Shown one piece after another: positions 1-7,840 of a DNA stretch of 64,000 nucleotides. This stretch comes from an uncultured Saprospiraceae bacterium (lineage in GTDB: Bacteria; Bacteroidota; Bacteroidia; Chitinophagales; Saprospiraceae), in NCBI GenBank assembly GCA_937928045.1, contig CALFWO010000013.1, positions 1 to 64,000 of the forward strand, written 5' to 3'. Both the position numbers and the translations under genes were made by a program. The notes beneath the pieces are model-generated. The model searched no databases and was not told the DNA's origin. It saw only the letters and a list, made by a program, of their open reading frames with translations. Position 1 is the first letter of the stretch, and the number at the start of each line of letters is the position of its first letter.

Positions 1-284
1 CACGTTGGCGTCTACTGCTGGTTCATGCGTTACCGAATGCGCTTGCCCCAATTGCGAATGTGGTAGCGCTTAATCTGGCCTTTCTTATATCCGGAATAGT
101 GGTTGTAGAAACACTGTTTAATTTTTCCGGATTGGGGCGGCTTATGGTTGAGTCAGTAACCACCAGAGATATTCCGGTAGTGCAAGTGTGTGCAATGATA
201 TTTTGTGCGGTCTATGTATTGTTGAATCTACTTGCCGACATTATCGCGATAGTTTCAAACCCTCGTCTGAGGTATCCCAAGTGA
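1..284 (+). CDS. ABC transporter permease, DppB/OppB type, C-terminal fragment
   Basis: This is the 3' end of a gene that starts before the window; its reading frame is open from base 3. The visible part holds the conserved cytoplasmic EAA-type loop that docks on the ATPase (HALPNALAPIANVV), followed by the last hydrophobic segments and the FSGLGRLMVESVTTRDIPVVQ stretch typical of DppB/OppB permeases. The family forms one half of the membrane channel for import of di- and oligopeptides or nickel. The stop overlaps the GTG start of the next permease (GTGA), a normal arrangement for these operons. GC content and codon use look higher than in the rest of the window and more proteobacterial. Family assignment is firm; the substrate cannot be told. 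Confidence 0.8.
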   Translation, partial: RWRLLLVHALPNALAPIANVVALNLAFLISGIVVVETLFNFSGLGRLMVESVTTRDIPVVQVCAMIFCAVYVLLNLLADIIAIVSNPRLRYPK

Positions 285-1126
285 ACACAGATGGGCCGTC
301 CAGCGTAATAAAAAAACTCGTATCAGACTTGACGCTGACACCGGTTATTTGTTTGCTGGTGCTAGCTGTTGTTGTGATTGTTGTTTTGTTTGCGCCGCTA
401 ATTGCACCGCATCCAGAAGCGGCAATATTGACCGATGAAAGTTTTTCACTTCCAGATAACGTCATGTTATTGGGCAGTGATTTTTTGGGTCGTGACATGT
501 TATCACGGCTAATATTCGGTGCGCGTGTCACCTTGAGTGTAGCGTTAACCATTTCTGTCATCGCTTTTGTACTAGGTTGTGCTCTGGGATTCTTTGCCGC
601 AGTAAAACGCGGTTGGGTAGATTCTATATTGAGTCGCAGTGTCGATGCGTTAATATCGTTTCCAGCGATTATGGTTGCTCTCATTGTTATTTCTGCGCTT
701 GGTTCTTCGATTACTGTGCTTATTGTTACCATCGCTTTAATAGATTCAACTCGTGTATTTCGAGTCGCCAGAGCCTTGGGCATGGATATCGTGGTGCAAG
801 ACTACATTGAAGCTGCCAGAGTCAGAGGTGAGAAGATGGGCTGGATTATTTGGCACGAGATGCTACCCAATGCGCTGGCACCGCTAGCCGCTGAGTTTGG
901 CATACGCTTCACCTATGCCATCCTGTTTATTTCTGCACTGAGCTTTTTAGCTAGAACAAGGAGTACCAGTGCAAGCCCTAAGCTTATTTTTCTATACATG
1001 GTGAATTATTTCGATAGCAAATGTACTTCATTGTCTCTAGTTCTTAATCGATTTAGAGAAAATAATATGATTTTAATGTATACAGCCATTTTCAACAGCT
1101 ATCTTTGTGTCTATGAGAAATGTTAA
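281..1126 (+). CDS. ABC transporter permease, DppC type, truncated with foreign tail
   Basis: The gene starts at GTG 281, overlapping the stop of the upstream permease. It encodes the second membrane half of a peptide/nickel importer. About 224 residues look genuine: an N-terminal membrane segment, the periplasmic LGSDFLGRDMLSRLIFGAR motif, further membrane segments, and the ATPase-docking loop EAARVRGEKMGWIIWHEMLP. Homology stops abruptly after ISALSFL near base 950. DppC proteins normally continue with a GLG motif and about 50 more residues. The frame here runs on through about 55 unrelated residues to a chance stop at 1126. The breakpoint coincides with a drop in GC to the level of the rest of the window. 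The last bases also overlap the start of the next gene, so the tail is not functional sequence. Confidence 0.7.
   Translation: MNTDGPSSVIKKLVSDLTLTPVICLLVLAVVVIVVLFAPLIAPHPEAAILTDESFSLPDNVMLLGSDFLGRDMLSRLIFGARVTLSVALTISVIAFVLGCALGFFAAVKRGWVDSILSRSVDALISFPAIMVALIVISALGSSITVLIVTIALIDSTRVFRVARALGMDIVVQDYIEAARVRGEKMGWIIWHEMLPNALAPLAAEFGIRFTYAILFISALSFLARTRSTSASPKLIFLYMVNYFDSKCTSLSLVLNRFRENNMILMYTAIFNSYLCVYEKC
945..960. other. Candidate junction between foreign and Bacteroidota DNA
   Basis: Near here the DppC homology ends in mid-domain and the sequence becomes AT-rich intergenic DNA that leads into a gene with a Bacteroidota promoter. No insertion sequence, tRNA or direct repeat is visible at the joint. 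An assembly chimera explains it most simply; a recombination scar is the alternative. Confidence 0.55.
1100..1107 (+). promoter_or_regulatory. Bacteroidota -10 box TATCTTTG
   Basis: The sequence matches the phylum consensus TAnnTTTG exactly and lies 5 bases before the ATG at 1113. The transcript would therefore have almost no leader. Confidence 0.55.
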
Positions 1127-2174
1127 TACCAAAGGTATAATTAGCGCTTTAGCTTTAATGCTTTGCTTTGCTGCTCTAACCAGCCCAATTTCGGCGCAAA
1201 ATGATTATCGAATTGGCTGTGTTGGTTTCTATAACCTCGAAAATCTATTCGACCTTGAGGACGATCCAACAATTAGGGACGAAGATTTTACACCTTCCGG
1301 CAAAAACCTATGGACTAAGGATAAATACGTAGAAAAAATGGGACACCTGGCAGACGTATTGTCGGAAGTAGGTACTAACCAAACGCCCGATGGACTTGCA
1401 ATCATTGGAGTAGCTGAAATTGAGAACAGAAAAGTTCTAGAAGACTTAGTAAAGGAAGAAAAACTTGTCGATAGAAATTACAAAATTGTTCATTTTGATT
1501 CCCCAGACAAAAGAGGAATCGACGTTGGCCTTCTTTATCAGCCAAAATATTTCAAACCTACCAGTTCTAAAAAGATTCCTTTTCGGATGCTTCGCGATGA
1601 TGGCGACACTGTTTTCACAAGAGATATCCTTTTGGTCGAAGGAATGTTTGATGGTGACCCAATGGCTTTTCTCGTTAATCACTGGCCTTCGCGAAGAGGT
1701 GGCGAAGCCGCTTCAAGGTATTTAAGAAACCACTCGGCACAACTTTGCAAGGAAGTAATTGATTCCTTAGAGGCCATAAATCCAATGGCCAAGGTGATTG
1801 TCTTAGGTGATTTAAACGATGATCCAGATAGTCCATCAGTCAAAACACATTTGAATGCAATTGGGAAAGCTAAGAAGGTCAAAAAGGGAAATACGTATAA
1901 TCCAATGTTTAGCTTTTACAAAAAGGGCCTTGGTACAACTGCATATAGAGATGCATGGTCTTTGTTTGATCAAGTCATTTTGACAAGAGCATTTCTCAAA
2001 AAGAACCAATCAGGTTATAGATTTTATCAAGCAAATATCCATAACCCCAGATATATGGTGCAAAAGGCTGGAAGGTATAAAGGCTATCCATTTAGAACTT
2101 TTGCTGGTGGTGAATACTTGGGTGGATATTCGGATCACTTTCCGGTTTATGTCGCATTGGTAAAGCAGATTTAG
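1113..2174 (+). CDS. Secreted endonuclease/exonuclease/phosphatase family protein
   Basis: A 353-residue protein with a signal peptide (hydrophobic core about residues 7-25, ending ISAQ), so it acts in the periplasm or outside the cell. The EEP fold is recognised from its metal-site motifs in order: NLENLFD near the start, GVAEIEN (metal-binding Glu), NHWPSRRGGE (catalytic His), LGDLNDDPDS (Asp/Asn) and the terminal SDHFPV. The family hydrolyses phosphodiester bonds in nucleic acids, lipids or inositol phosphates; the substrate cannot be told here. A GTG two codons upstream is possible, but ATG 1113 gives a cleaner signal peptide and sits just after the -10 box. The next gene follows after 39 bases on the same strand, and the gap contains a short repeat shared with two other loci. 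Confidence 0.88.
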   Translation: MRNVNTKGIISALALMLCFAALTSPISAQNDYRIGCVGFYNLENLFDLEDDPTIRDEDFTPSGKNLWTKDKYVEKMGHLADVLSEVGTNQTPDGLAIIGVAEIENRKVLEDLVKEEKLVDRNYKIVHFDSPDKRGIDVGLLYQPKYFKPTSSKKIPFRMLRDDGDTVFTRDILLVEGMFDGDPMAFLVNHWPSRRGGEAASRYLRNHSAQLCKEVIDSLEAINPMAKVIVLGDLNDDPDSPSVKTHLNAIGKAKKVKKGNTYNPMFSFYKKGLGTTAYRDAWSLFDQVILTRAFLKKNQSGYRFYQANIHNPRYMVQKAGRYKGYPFRTFAGGEYLGGYSDHFPVYVALVKQI

Positions 2175-2176
2175 GA

Positions 2177-2190
2177 AAAACATTGAAGGT
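2177..2190 (+). repeat. Short 3'-flank repeat, copy 1 (AAAACATTGAAGGT)
   Basis: This 14-mer begins 2 bases after the preceding stop codon. The same 14-mer occurs at 8429 after MiaE and, on the minus strand, at 58948-58963 after the 2-oxoacid dehydrogenase gene, each time in the direction of the upstream gene. Its function is unknown. Confidence 0.7.
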
Positions 2191-2213
2191 AATTAACGCG
2201 CAGAAAGTATTCT

Positions 2214-3503
2214 ATGCAAAGTGAACCAATTCAGCTCAATCAACAATTTGCAGAAATTCTTGATGAACTTGAAAAATCAAAACAGCATTATTTTATAACT
2301 GGTCGAGCTGGAACAGGTAAGTCTACCCTTCTTAGTGTTTTTAAAAATACAACGAAAAAGAATGTTGTCGTACTTGCTCCGACTGGAATTGCCGCATTAA
2401 ATGTTCAAGGACAAACCATTCATTCCTTTTTTGGATTTCCGCCAAGAGTTTTGAACAAAGACGAGATTCAAAAGAGAAGATATCGACGCATTTTCGAAAA
2501 ATTAGATTGTATCATCATTGATGAGATTTCAATGGTTCGTGCGGATATGCTGGATAATATTGATTACTTCTTGCGCATCAATAGAGAAAATCCATATCCA
2601 TTTGGCGGTGTTCAAATGCTCTTCTTTGGTGACTTATTTCAATTGCCGCCAGTAGTAAGATCTGACGTAGAGAAAAGACTTTTTGCAACTCAATATGAGA
2701 GCCCATATTTTTTCTCTGCGAACGTGATGAAGGAGGCTGAAGTGACTCCAATTGAACTGGTAGAAGCCTTTCGACAAAAATCAAGACACTTTTTAAGAAT
2801 CTTGGATAGCGTCCGGGTGAATCAAGCAGACTATGATGAGCTAGAAGATTTGAACAATCGATTCTTGGAAGAGATTGAAGAAGATGATTTTTACATTACG
2901 CTTTCTGCTAGAAATGCGACTGTTGATAAAATAAACAAGGACAAATTATTGGCATTACCAGGTCCTGAAATGAGCTATATGGCCAGCACTTCTGGCAATT
3001 TTCAGGAAAGACTTTTCCCTACTGAAGCCATCCTAAAACTTAGACTTGGCGCGCAGGTCATGTTCATCAAGAATCATCCAACTAGAGCCTATGTCAATGG
3101 GACTATCGGCAAGGTGGTAACTTTAGAACCTAATAAAATCGAGGTTTTAATTGAGGAAGATGGCCAGCAAAAAGTCATCTTACTGGAAAAAGTGGACTGG
3201 GATATTATTCGATACAAACCGCCTCAGCATGCCGGTGAAAATATCGATTCAGAAGTCGTTGGAACATTCAAACAATACCCAGTGAAATTGGCTTGGGCCA
3301 TCACCATTCATAAAAGCCAAGGAAAAACTTTTGACCGTGTAATTATCGATATGGGGCGAGGTGCATTTGAACATGGTCAAACTTATGTTGCTTTATCGCG
3401 CTGTAGAACCTTACAAGGAATCATTTTGAAAAAGCGATTGATGCCTCGGGACATCATGGTCGATCCAAGGATCGTAGAATTTTATGAATCTTGGTTTAGC
3501 TAA
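2214..3503 (+). CDS. PIF1-like/RecD-type superfamily 1B DNA helicase
   Basis: A 429-residue ATPase. Helicase motifs in order: Walker A GRAGTGKSTL (about residues 30-40), LAPTGIAALNVQGQTIHSFF (Ia), Walker B IIIDEISMV, FGDLFQLPPV (III), RLGAQVMFIKN, and WAITIHKSQGKTFDRV with YVALSRC (V/VI). This is the PIF1/RecD2 pattern of 5'-to-3' DNA helicases that unwind structured DNA and remove roadblocks to replication. Many Bacteroidota homologues carry an extra C-terminal HRDC or WYL-type region, which is absent here. The ATG at 2214 follows the previous gene by 39 bases, so the two may be co-transcribed. The superfamily is certain; the cellular role is inferred. Confidence 0.9.
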   Translation: MQSEPIQLNQQFAEILDELEKSKQHYFITGRAGTGKSTLLSVFKNTTKKNVVVLAPTGIAALNVQGQTIHSFFGFPPRVLNKDEIQKRRYRRIFEKLDCIIIDEISMVRADMLDNIDYFLRINRENPYPFGGVQMLFFGDLFQLPPVVRSDVEKRLFATQYESPYFFSANVMKEAEVTPIELVEAFRQKSRHFLRILDSVRVNQADYDELEDLNNRFLEEIEEDDFYITLSARNATVDKINKDKLLALPGPEMSYMASTSGNFQERLFPTEAILKLRLGAQVMFIKNHPTRAYVNGTIGKVVTLEPNKIEVLIEEDGQQKVILLEKVDWDIIRYKPPQHAGENIDSEVVGTFKQYPVKLAWAITIHKSQGKTFDRVIIDMGRGAFEHGQTYVALSRCRTLQGIILKKRLMPRDIMVDPRIVEFYESWFS

Positions 3504-3562
3504 CATTAAACTAATTTTATCTTTTCTTATTTCATTTAAGTGCATCAACGTACCTTACCACT

Positions 3563-4987
3563 ATGACTAAATCTTTCCAAACTTTTATTTGGATCACAGG
3601 TATTTTCTTTTTGGCAAACTTGTTTTTCCTTAATGGTTTTGTCAGCATTCTTGTTCCATTTGAATCCAATGCCATCGCAGCTTGGGGAAGTGAACAATCC
3701 GTAAGAGATTTGCCCGGACTGGTTGGAAATTACCTTTTAGAAAACAAAGGATTAGATACTAACTTTTTGAGGCTATCCGGATTGTCTTTTTTCCTTTTTT
3801 GTTTATTTGCTTTTGTCTCCTTGGCAAGACCTTTATTTGGAAGAGATACTTTGCTTGCATTTTTCTTGGTACTTGCTTCAAGTCCAATTTTTATACTTCT
3901 TACAAAGTTGGCCATTCCAGATATGTGGCTGGCTGGCGCACAGTTATTGGCCACCACTTTTCTATTGAGATGTTCTAAGCAGACTGATATGCTTTGGAAA
4001 ATTGGCTTTTGGATCAGTATGCTTTTTGGGGCTTTGATTCACCCTATGATGATGTTTATTTGGGGACTAGTTTTTATCAGCGCTTTGGCCATTTTCCATA
4101 AGAACAAATCAAGATTTATTCAATGGCCATTTGGCGTCGGATTAATCATTCCAGTTATTTTTTATTTTATCATTCCTAATCCCGCTGGTTATTTATTTTC
4201 ATTTACAACCCTACCCTTTCACTATTATCTTTTAGGCATGCTGCTTTTCAGCATCACATGGTTCGGATTTTTATTGGGAGGCTTTCGGGATATGATATGG
4301 AAGCTGGGTAAAAAAGAGGAGTTGAGCATAATTTTCTTAGCTTGGTTTTTAGCCGGATTAGCCACCAATGGAATCATTCTAGGACTTGGTTTTTCATTGC
4401 TAATAGCCAAGCAATTGCAATTGTATTTCTTAAGTAATTATCCAAGGGTATCTTGGGTAAAAACCGGCTCAGTACTTTTCCTAATTGCCAGTTTCTTCGG
4501 AGCCATGCTACTCATTTTCCATTGTCGTCACTACTACGGCGGAGCTGGATTCAAAGCGGCAATTGGTGTTGGAGGATTGTTTTGGATGGCTGGTTTTTGG
4601 TCTATATTGGGAATATTTAGCAAGGACAGATCTTGGGTAGTTGGAGGTTACACTTTCATGGGTTTGATTCCTGTTTTCATCGCTTTAGTAAGTCTGATTC
4701 CTAAATTTGAATCTGAAAACCAATGGATCAAAACTGTTTTTGTACAAGAAAAAGATGCTTGGAAAAACGAGACTTTATTCATACCGGAAAACTTGAGATT
4801 GGAAAGCTCTAAATATGAAACCTATGCACAATTAGGGAAGCAAAAAGTAACTACTGATCTTGGCCAAGCTACAATGGTTTTGGAGCAAGTTACGGATCAA
4901 ACCCCAAATCAAGTTAGAGCGGAATCTTTTCCACTTTTTGTTCCTGAGCAAATGCGCATGGATGATTATGTCATTAGAAGAAAGTGA
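3563..4987 (+). CDS. Multi-pass membrane protein, possibly ArnT/PMT-like (GT-C)
   Basis: The protein has 474 residues, with about ten hydrophobic segments over the first 390 and a soluble C-terminal tail of about 90. The stretch SSPIFILLTKLAIPDMWLA, preceded by LARPLFGRDTLLAFF, resembles the second and third membrane segments of ArnT/PMT-type GT-C glycosyltransferases, which use lipid-linked sugars. The usual catalytic Asp/Glu of the first loop is not obvious: ESNAIAAWGSEQSVRD occupies that position. The GT-C assignment is therefore tentative. It starts 59 bases after the helicase gene, on the same strand, and is followed by a hairpin at 5019-5038. Confidence 0.75.
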   Translation: MTKSFQTFIWITGIFFLANLFFLNGFVSILVPFESNAIAAWGSEQSVRDLPGLVGNYLLENKGLDTNFLRLSGLSFFLFCLFAFVSLARPLFGRDTLLAFFLVLASSPIFILLTKLAIPDMWLAGAQLLATTFLLRCSKQTDMLWKIGFWISMLFGALIHPMMMFIWGLVFISALAIFHKNKSRFIQWPFGVGLIIPVIFYFIIPNPAGYLFSFTTLPFHYYLLGMLLFSITWFGFLLGGFRDMIWKLGKKEELSIIFLAWFLAGLATNGIILGLGFSLLIAKQLQLYFLSNYPRVSWVKTGSVLFLIASFFGAMLLIFHCRHYYGGAGFKAAIGVGGLFWMAGFWSILGIFSKDRSWVVGGYTFMGLIPVFIALVSLIPKFESENQWIKTVFVQEKDAWKNETLFIPENLRLESSKYETYAQLGKQKVTTDLGQATMVLEQVTDQTPNQVRAESFPLFVPEQMRMDDYVIRRK

Positions 4988-5018
4988 TACAATTTAAGAA
5001 ATCAATAGACAATCACCT

Positions 5019-5038
5019 GTTGAAGGCACCATTCAACA
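5019..5038 (+). terminator. Weak hairpin after the membrane-protein gene
   Basis: TGTTGAA and TTCAACA form a perfect 7-bp stem with a 6-base loop, followed by AATTTTATC. The T-run is imperfect, so termination is only plausible. Confidence 0.35.
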
Positions 5039-5082
5039 AATTTTATCTAAAAATCTTTAAATACTAGTGGGGAGTTTCCAGT

Positions 5083-5211
5083 CTATCTGCTAAACATAAA
5101 CCATGTCAAGGCGCACAGGACAACAGTGCATATAATTACTATTCTAAGGATCTTTCGCGCGTCTCTTTTATCCCGCGCTTCTATCATTCTTTGTTTCTTC
5201 GATTTGGCCAT
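5083..5211 (-). CDS. Small basic single-pass membrane protein (42 aa)
   Basis: The reading frame from ATG 5211 to TAG 5083 encodes 42 residues. The N-terminal half is very basic and probably helical (MAKSKKQRMIEARDKRDARK). A hydrophobic segment follows (about residues 22-39, ILRIVIICTVVLCALTWFMF) and the protein ends SR. The composition fits an inner-membrane microprotein with its N-terminus in the cytoplasm. It lies 110 bases downstream of the lysyl oxidase gene on the same strand, in a gap that has no other gene. It is too short for routine gene calling, and I recognise no family. A second, overlapping frame just upstream (TTG start, about 34 residues) is also hydrophobic but lacks a good start. 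Confidence 0.45.
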   Translation of the reverse strand: MAKSKKQRMIEARDKRDARKILRIVIICTVVLCALTWFMFSR

Positions 5212-5324
5212 TATTTAATCTTTTGTTGTACCCAAAATAGAAAATTCCTCCTAAAAGTCCTAGAGGCAAACTCAAATAAAATTTTGAATTCGCCTCTAGT
5301 CTAAGTATCCAATAAAATCTGCTT

Positions 5325-7688
5325 CTATTGCTTTACAATTTTAGCTAAGCTCAATCCATTCTCGGATCTTAATTTTAGGATATATACTCCTGGGCTCAAT
5401 GAGTTCAAATCGAGATTGATTACCTTCAAATTTTTCTCTTTACTCTCCATCATACGCTGACCTCGCAAATTTGTTAGCTCCCAGCCAAAAACCTTTGAAT
5501 TAGATTCCCACTTCACAGTAGTAAATTGAGCAGTGGGATTTGGAAATATCGCCAAATTCGTTAGTGCGTTGGTCTGCTGCGTAGATGAAAATGCAACGCA
5601 GTTTCCTGTAATTCCAGTGTCTACTCTTTCCAACTTTTCATTAATGATACCAACAATATTTTCAATACAAATTTCTTCTTGGGTGACATCAGAAAAGTAA
5701 ACTCGAACAATTGATTCTTGCTCGGTATTTCTCTCAATAAATTGATCATCCGTTGCATAACTCATGACCATGTTTGTTACTGGATCCATCATTACTGGAT
5801 GGTTATATTCTGTTGTATCCATCAGATTTTCGACGGCTGAAATAGTAATCCCGCTGACTGTAAATTGATATCCAATGACTTGAGAACTTTCATTTTTCAT
5901 AGCGATATCGATATGACTATTCGGGTCAAAATCAACGATCTCTAATGTTGCCAATTCATCATTAGCGTTTATGTTTCTTGGGAATTTACAATGATCATGA
6001 GGTCCATTGTCTTGATGGACATGATTCGCACCAAAATTCAAACAGGATGCAAATAAAGTAAGATCATAGATGTCTAAAAATCCATCTTCTGTAAGATCAT
6101 TACAGGGAGTAGTGGTCAAATCACCAGAAATAATTCCCTGCGCGTAAAGGTCCAAATCCATTGCTGATTGAGACAAGTCTTCATCTACATCACCCATCAA
6201 AGCTGGTCCATTACACACGCCTTTGCAATCAATCTGAGCATCTCCATAAAGCTCCCCTGTACAATCACGATAAGCATCACAATCAGTGTATTGTTCAAAT
6301 GCGATGGCTCCGGAAGACCTATCAATGTTGATACAAGCTTGCGCCCAATTGTTAATTGAATCTTTTTCCATTCGGCCCAAAGCATCTGGTGCATTGTCCC
6401 AATTTACTCTAGTCACTAAGATATAATCGCCATCGGGTACATCTGTAATATCTACCCATTGACACTCTAATTCTGCCCAATACTCATCATAACAGCCGGA
6501 AGCAATCCCCATGTTATTACAAGTATATTGCGGAGTACCTGTAGTACATCCTAAGTCTAAAACACAAAATCCATTTTTAAACCCGATAGGAATTTCTTGT
6601 CCTGCGGCATCATACAGTAAGTACTCCGCATAACCATCATAGTGCCAGTGATTGTGACAATTATCATAAGTGAATTGTCCATTTTGATCACCTTCTAACC
6701 CTATAAAATAATCCAACTCCCCAATGTTGTCAATTCGGGTAGAAAACCTGATGATATCTCTCATTCCGTATCCTTGAAGACAACCTTCATTAATCAAACA
6801 ATCATCTGAATTGTCAATAGTTGTTAGATACATACTTGATCGCAATCGCGCTTCATCCATCAGCAAATCTGGACCTTGAGGACATAGGGGATCTCCAAAT
6901 GGAATACAAGAACCATCATCGATTACTGCCAAAGGATTGTAATTACAAGAGTTAGGATCGGTACATCCCGAAATCTGACCATTAAAATGCAAAGACCAAT
7001 CGATTATATCTCCACAAGCATCTGTATCATCGCCAATCCGAATGTAGTAATTCTGACCGACCTCAAAACCAACTAGCAGATTTGCCTGCTCTCCACAACT
7101 TCCAAAATTGTCATCATAAAACAAGGTTCCGGTATTGTCTTCTATGCCATCAAATCCTCCACAATTATCATAAACCCATATTTTAGTATCGCAAGTTGTA
7201 AGACCACAAGTTGTGAGATTATAAATTCCCGAAGAATCAGGAACAAATAAATACCAGTGATCATCATATATCGTTTGATAATCTCCTTCGCCAACTGGTT
7301 CCGATGAATTACATGACGTTCCTGGAGGACAATTAAAGCTTGCTGTATAACTGCTACTAAAGGCTACTGTCTGAATTACGGAAACGCCGTCTAAAATAAC
7401 CTCGAATCCACCGGGAGCATTAATACCATCTCCAAACGAATCTTCAACCAAGAAATTTAAACAAGCCAAGGAATCCACACATACAACATAATCTATAGTC
7501 GTGTTGGTACCTTCTCCGGCCAAACTTTCGGTTTGAATCTCGTTTCCGTCAACGTCCGATAAGGTCCAACTGATCTCAGAAGGATAGGCATCTGTTGTAA
7601 TTGAAATGATAACTTCACTTTGATCACACTGCGCATTTGCTTGAATTCCAAAAGCAATGCAAAAAAAGAGTAAAAGAAAATTTCTCAT
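5325..7688 (-). CDS. Secreted lysyl oxidase-domain protein with dockerin-like region and T9SS sorting domain
   Basis: The ATG at 7688 gives 787 residues starting with a clear signal peptide (RNFLLLFFCIAFGIQANAQ). The frame continues 37 codons upstream, but that extension would bury the signal. Regions in order: N-terminal beta-rich domains; a prepeptidase-like domain (~125-235); a calcium-type GCTDPNSCNYNP repeat (~241-258); a lysyl oxidase domain (~273-455); a dockerin-like pair of EF-hand segments (~499-545); and a type A T9SS C-terminal domain (~710-787, IFPNPTAQF). The oxidase domain keeps the copper ligands in CHNHWH (His 345, 347, 349). It also keeps the Lys (371, GFKNGFC) and Tyr (403, CYDEYWAELECQW) that form the LTQ cofactor in animal enzymes. 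It probably oxidises lysine amines of surface or matrix proteins. Confidence 0.88.
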   Translation of the reverse strand: MRNFLLLFFCIAFGIQANAQCDQSEVIISITTDAYPSEISWTLSDVDGNEIQTESLAGEGTNTTIDYVVCVDSLACLNFLVEDSFGDGINAPGGFEVILDGVSVIQTVAFSSSYTASFNCPPGTSCNSSEPVGEGDYQTIYDDHWYLFVPDSSGIYNLTTCGLTTCDTKIWVYDNCGGFDGIEDNTGTLFYDDNFGSCGEQANLLVGFEVGQNYYIRIGDDTDACGDIIDWSLHFNGQISGCTDPNSCNYNPLAVIDDGSCIPFGDPLCPQGPDLLMDEARLRSSMYLTTIDNSDDCLINEGCLQGYGMRDIIRFSTRIDNIGELDYFIGLEGDQNGQFTYDNCHNHWHYDGYAEYLLYDAAGQEIPIGFKNGFCVLDLGCTTGTPQYTCNNMGIASGCYDEYWAELECQWVDITDVPDGDYILVTRVNWDNAPDALGRMEKDSINNWAQACINIDRSSGAIAFEQYTDCDAYRDCTGELYGDAQIDCKGVCNGPALMGDVDEDLSQSAMDLDLYAQGIISGDLTTTPCNDLTEDGFLDIYDLTLFASCLNFGANHVHQDNGPHDHCKFPRNINANDELATLEIVDFDPNSHIDIAMKNESSQVIGYQFTVSGITISAVENLMDTTEYNHPVMMDPVTNMVMSYATDDQFIERNTEQESIVRVYFSDVTQEEICIENIVGIINEKLERVDTGITGNCVAFSSTQQTNALTNLAIFPNPTAQFTTVKWESNSKVFGWELTNLRGQRMMESKEKNLKVINLDLNSLSPGVYILKLRSENGLSLAKIVKQ

Positions 7689-7822
7689 TCGAGGAAGAAT
7701 TAAAGTTTGTAAATAGCTCGATAACCAGTTGTAATTTACTGGTTTATACGCAGAAAAATATCTTTTGTGGCATTTCTGTTTGTCCAACATGACGGGCAAA
7801 TGTCAAAAATAGGTTGATTTAC

Positions 7823-7830
7823 TATTTTTG
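7823..7830 (+). promoter_or_regulatory. -10 box TATTTTTG of miaE
   Basis: An exact TAnnTTTG match 10 bases before the ATG at 7841. The reading frame stays open upstream to 7814, but the box argues for the ATG at 7841. Confidence 0.55.
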
Positions 7831-7840
7831 CAAGAAAAAG

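Noticed and set aside
241-783. Leftward gene opposite the DppC permease
   Set aside because: The sense frame has clear permease motifs; the antisense product is low-complexity and matches nothing.
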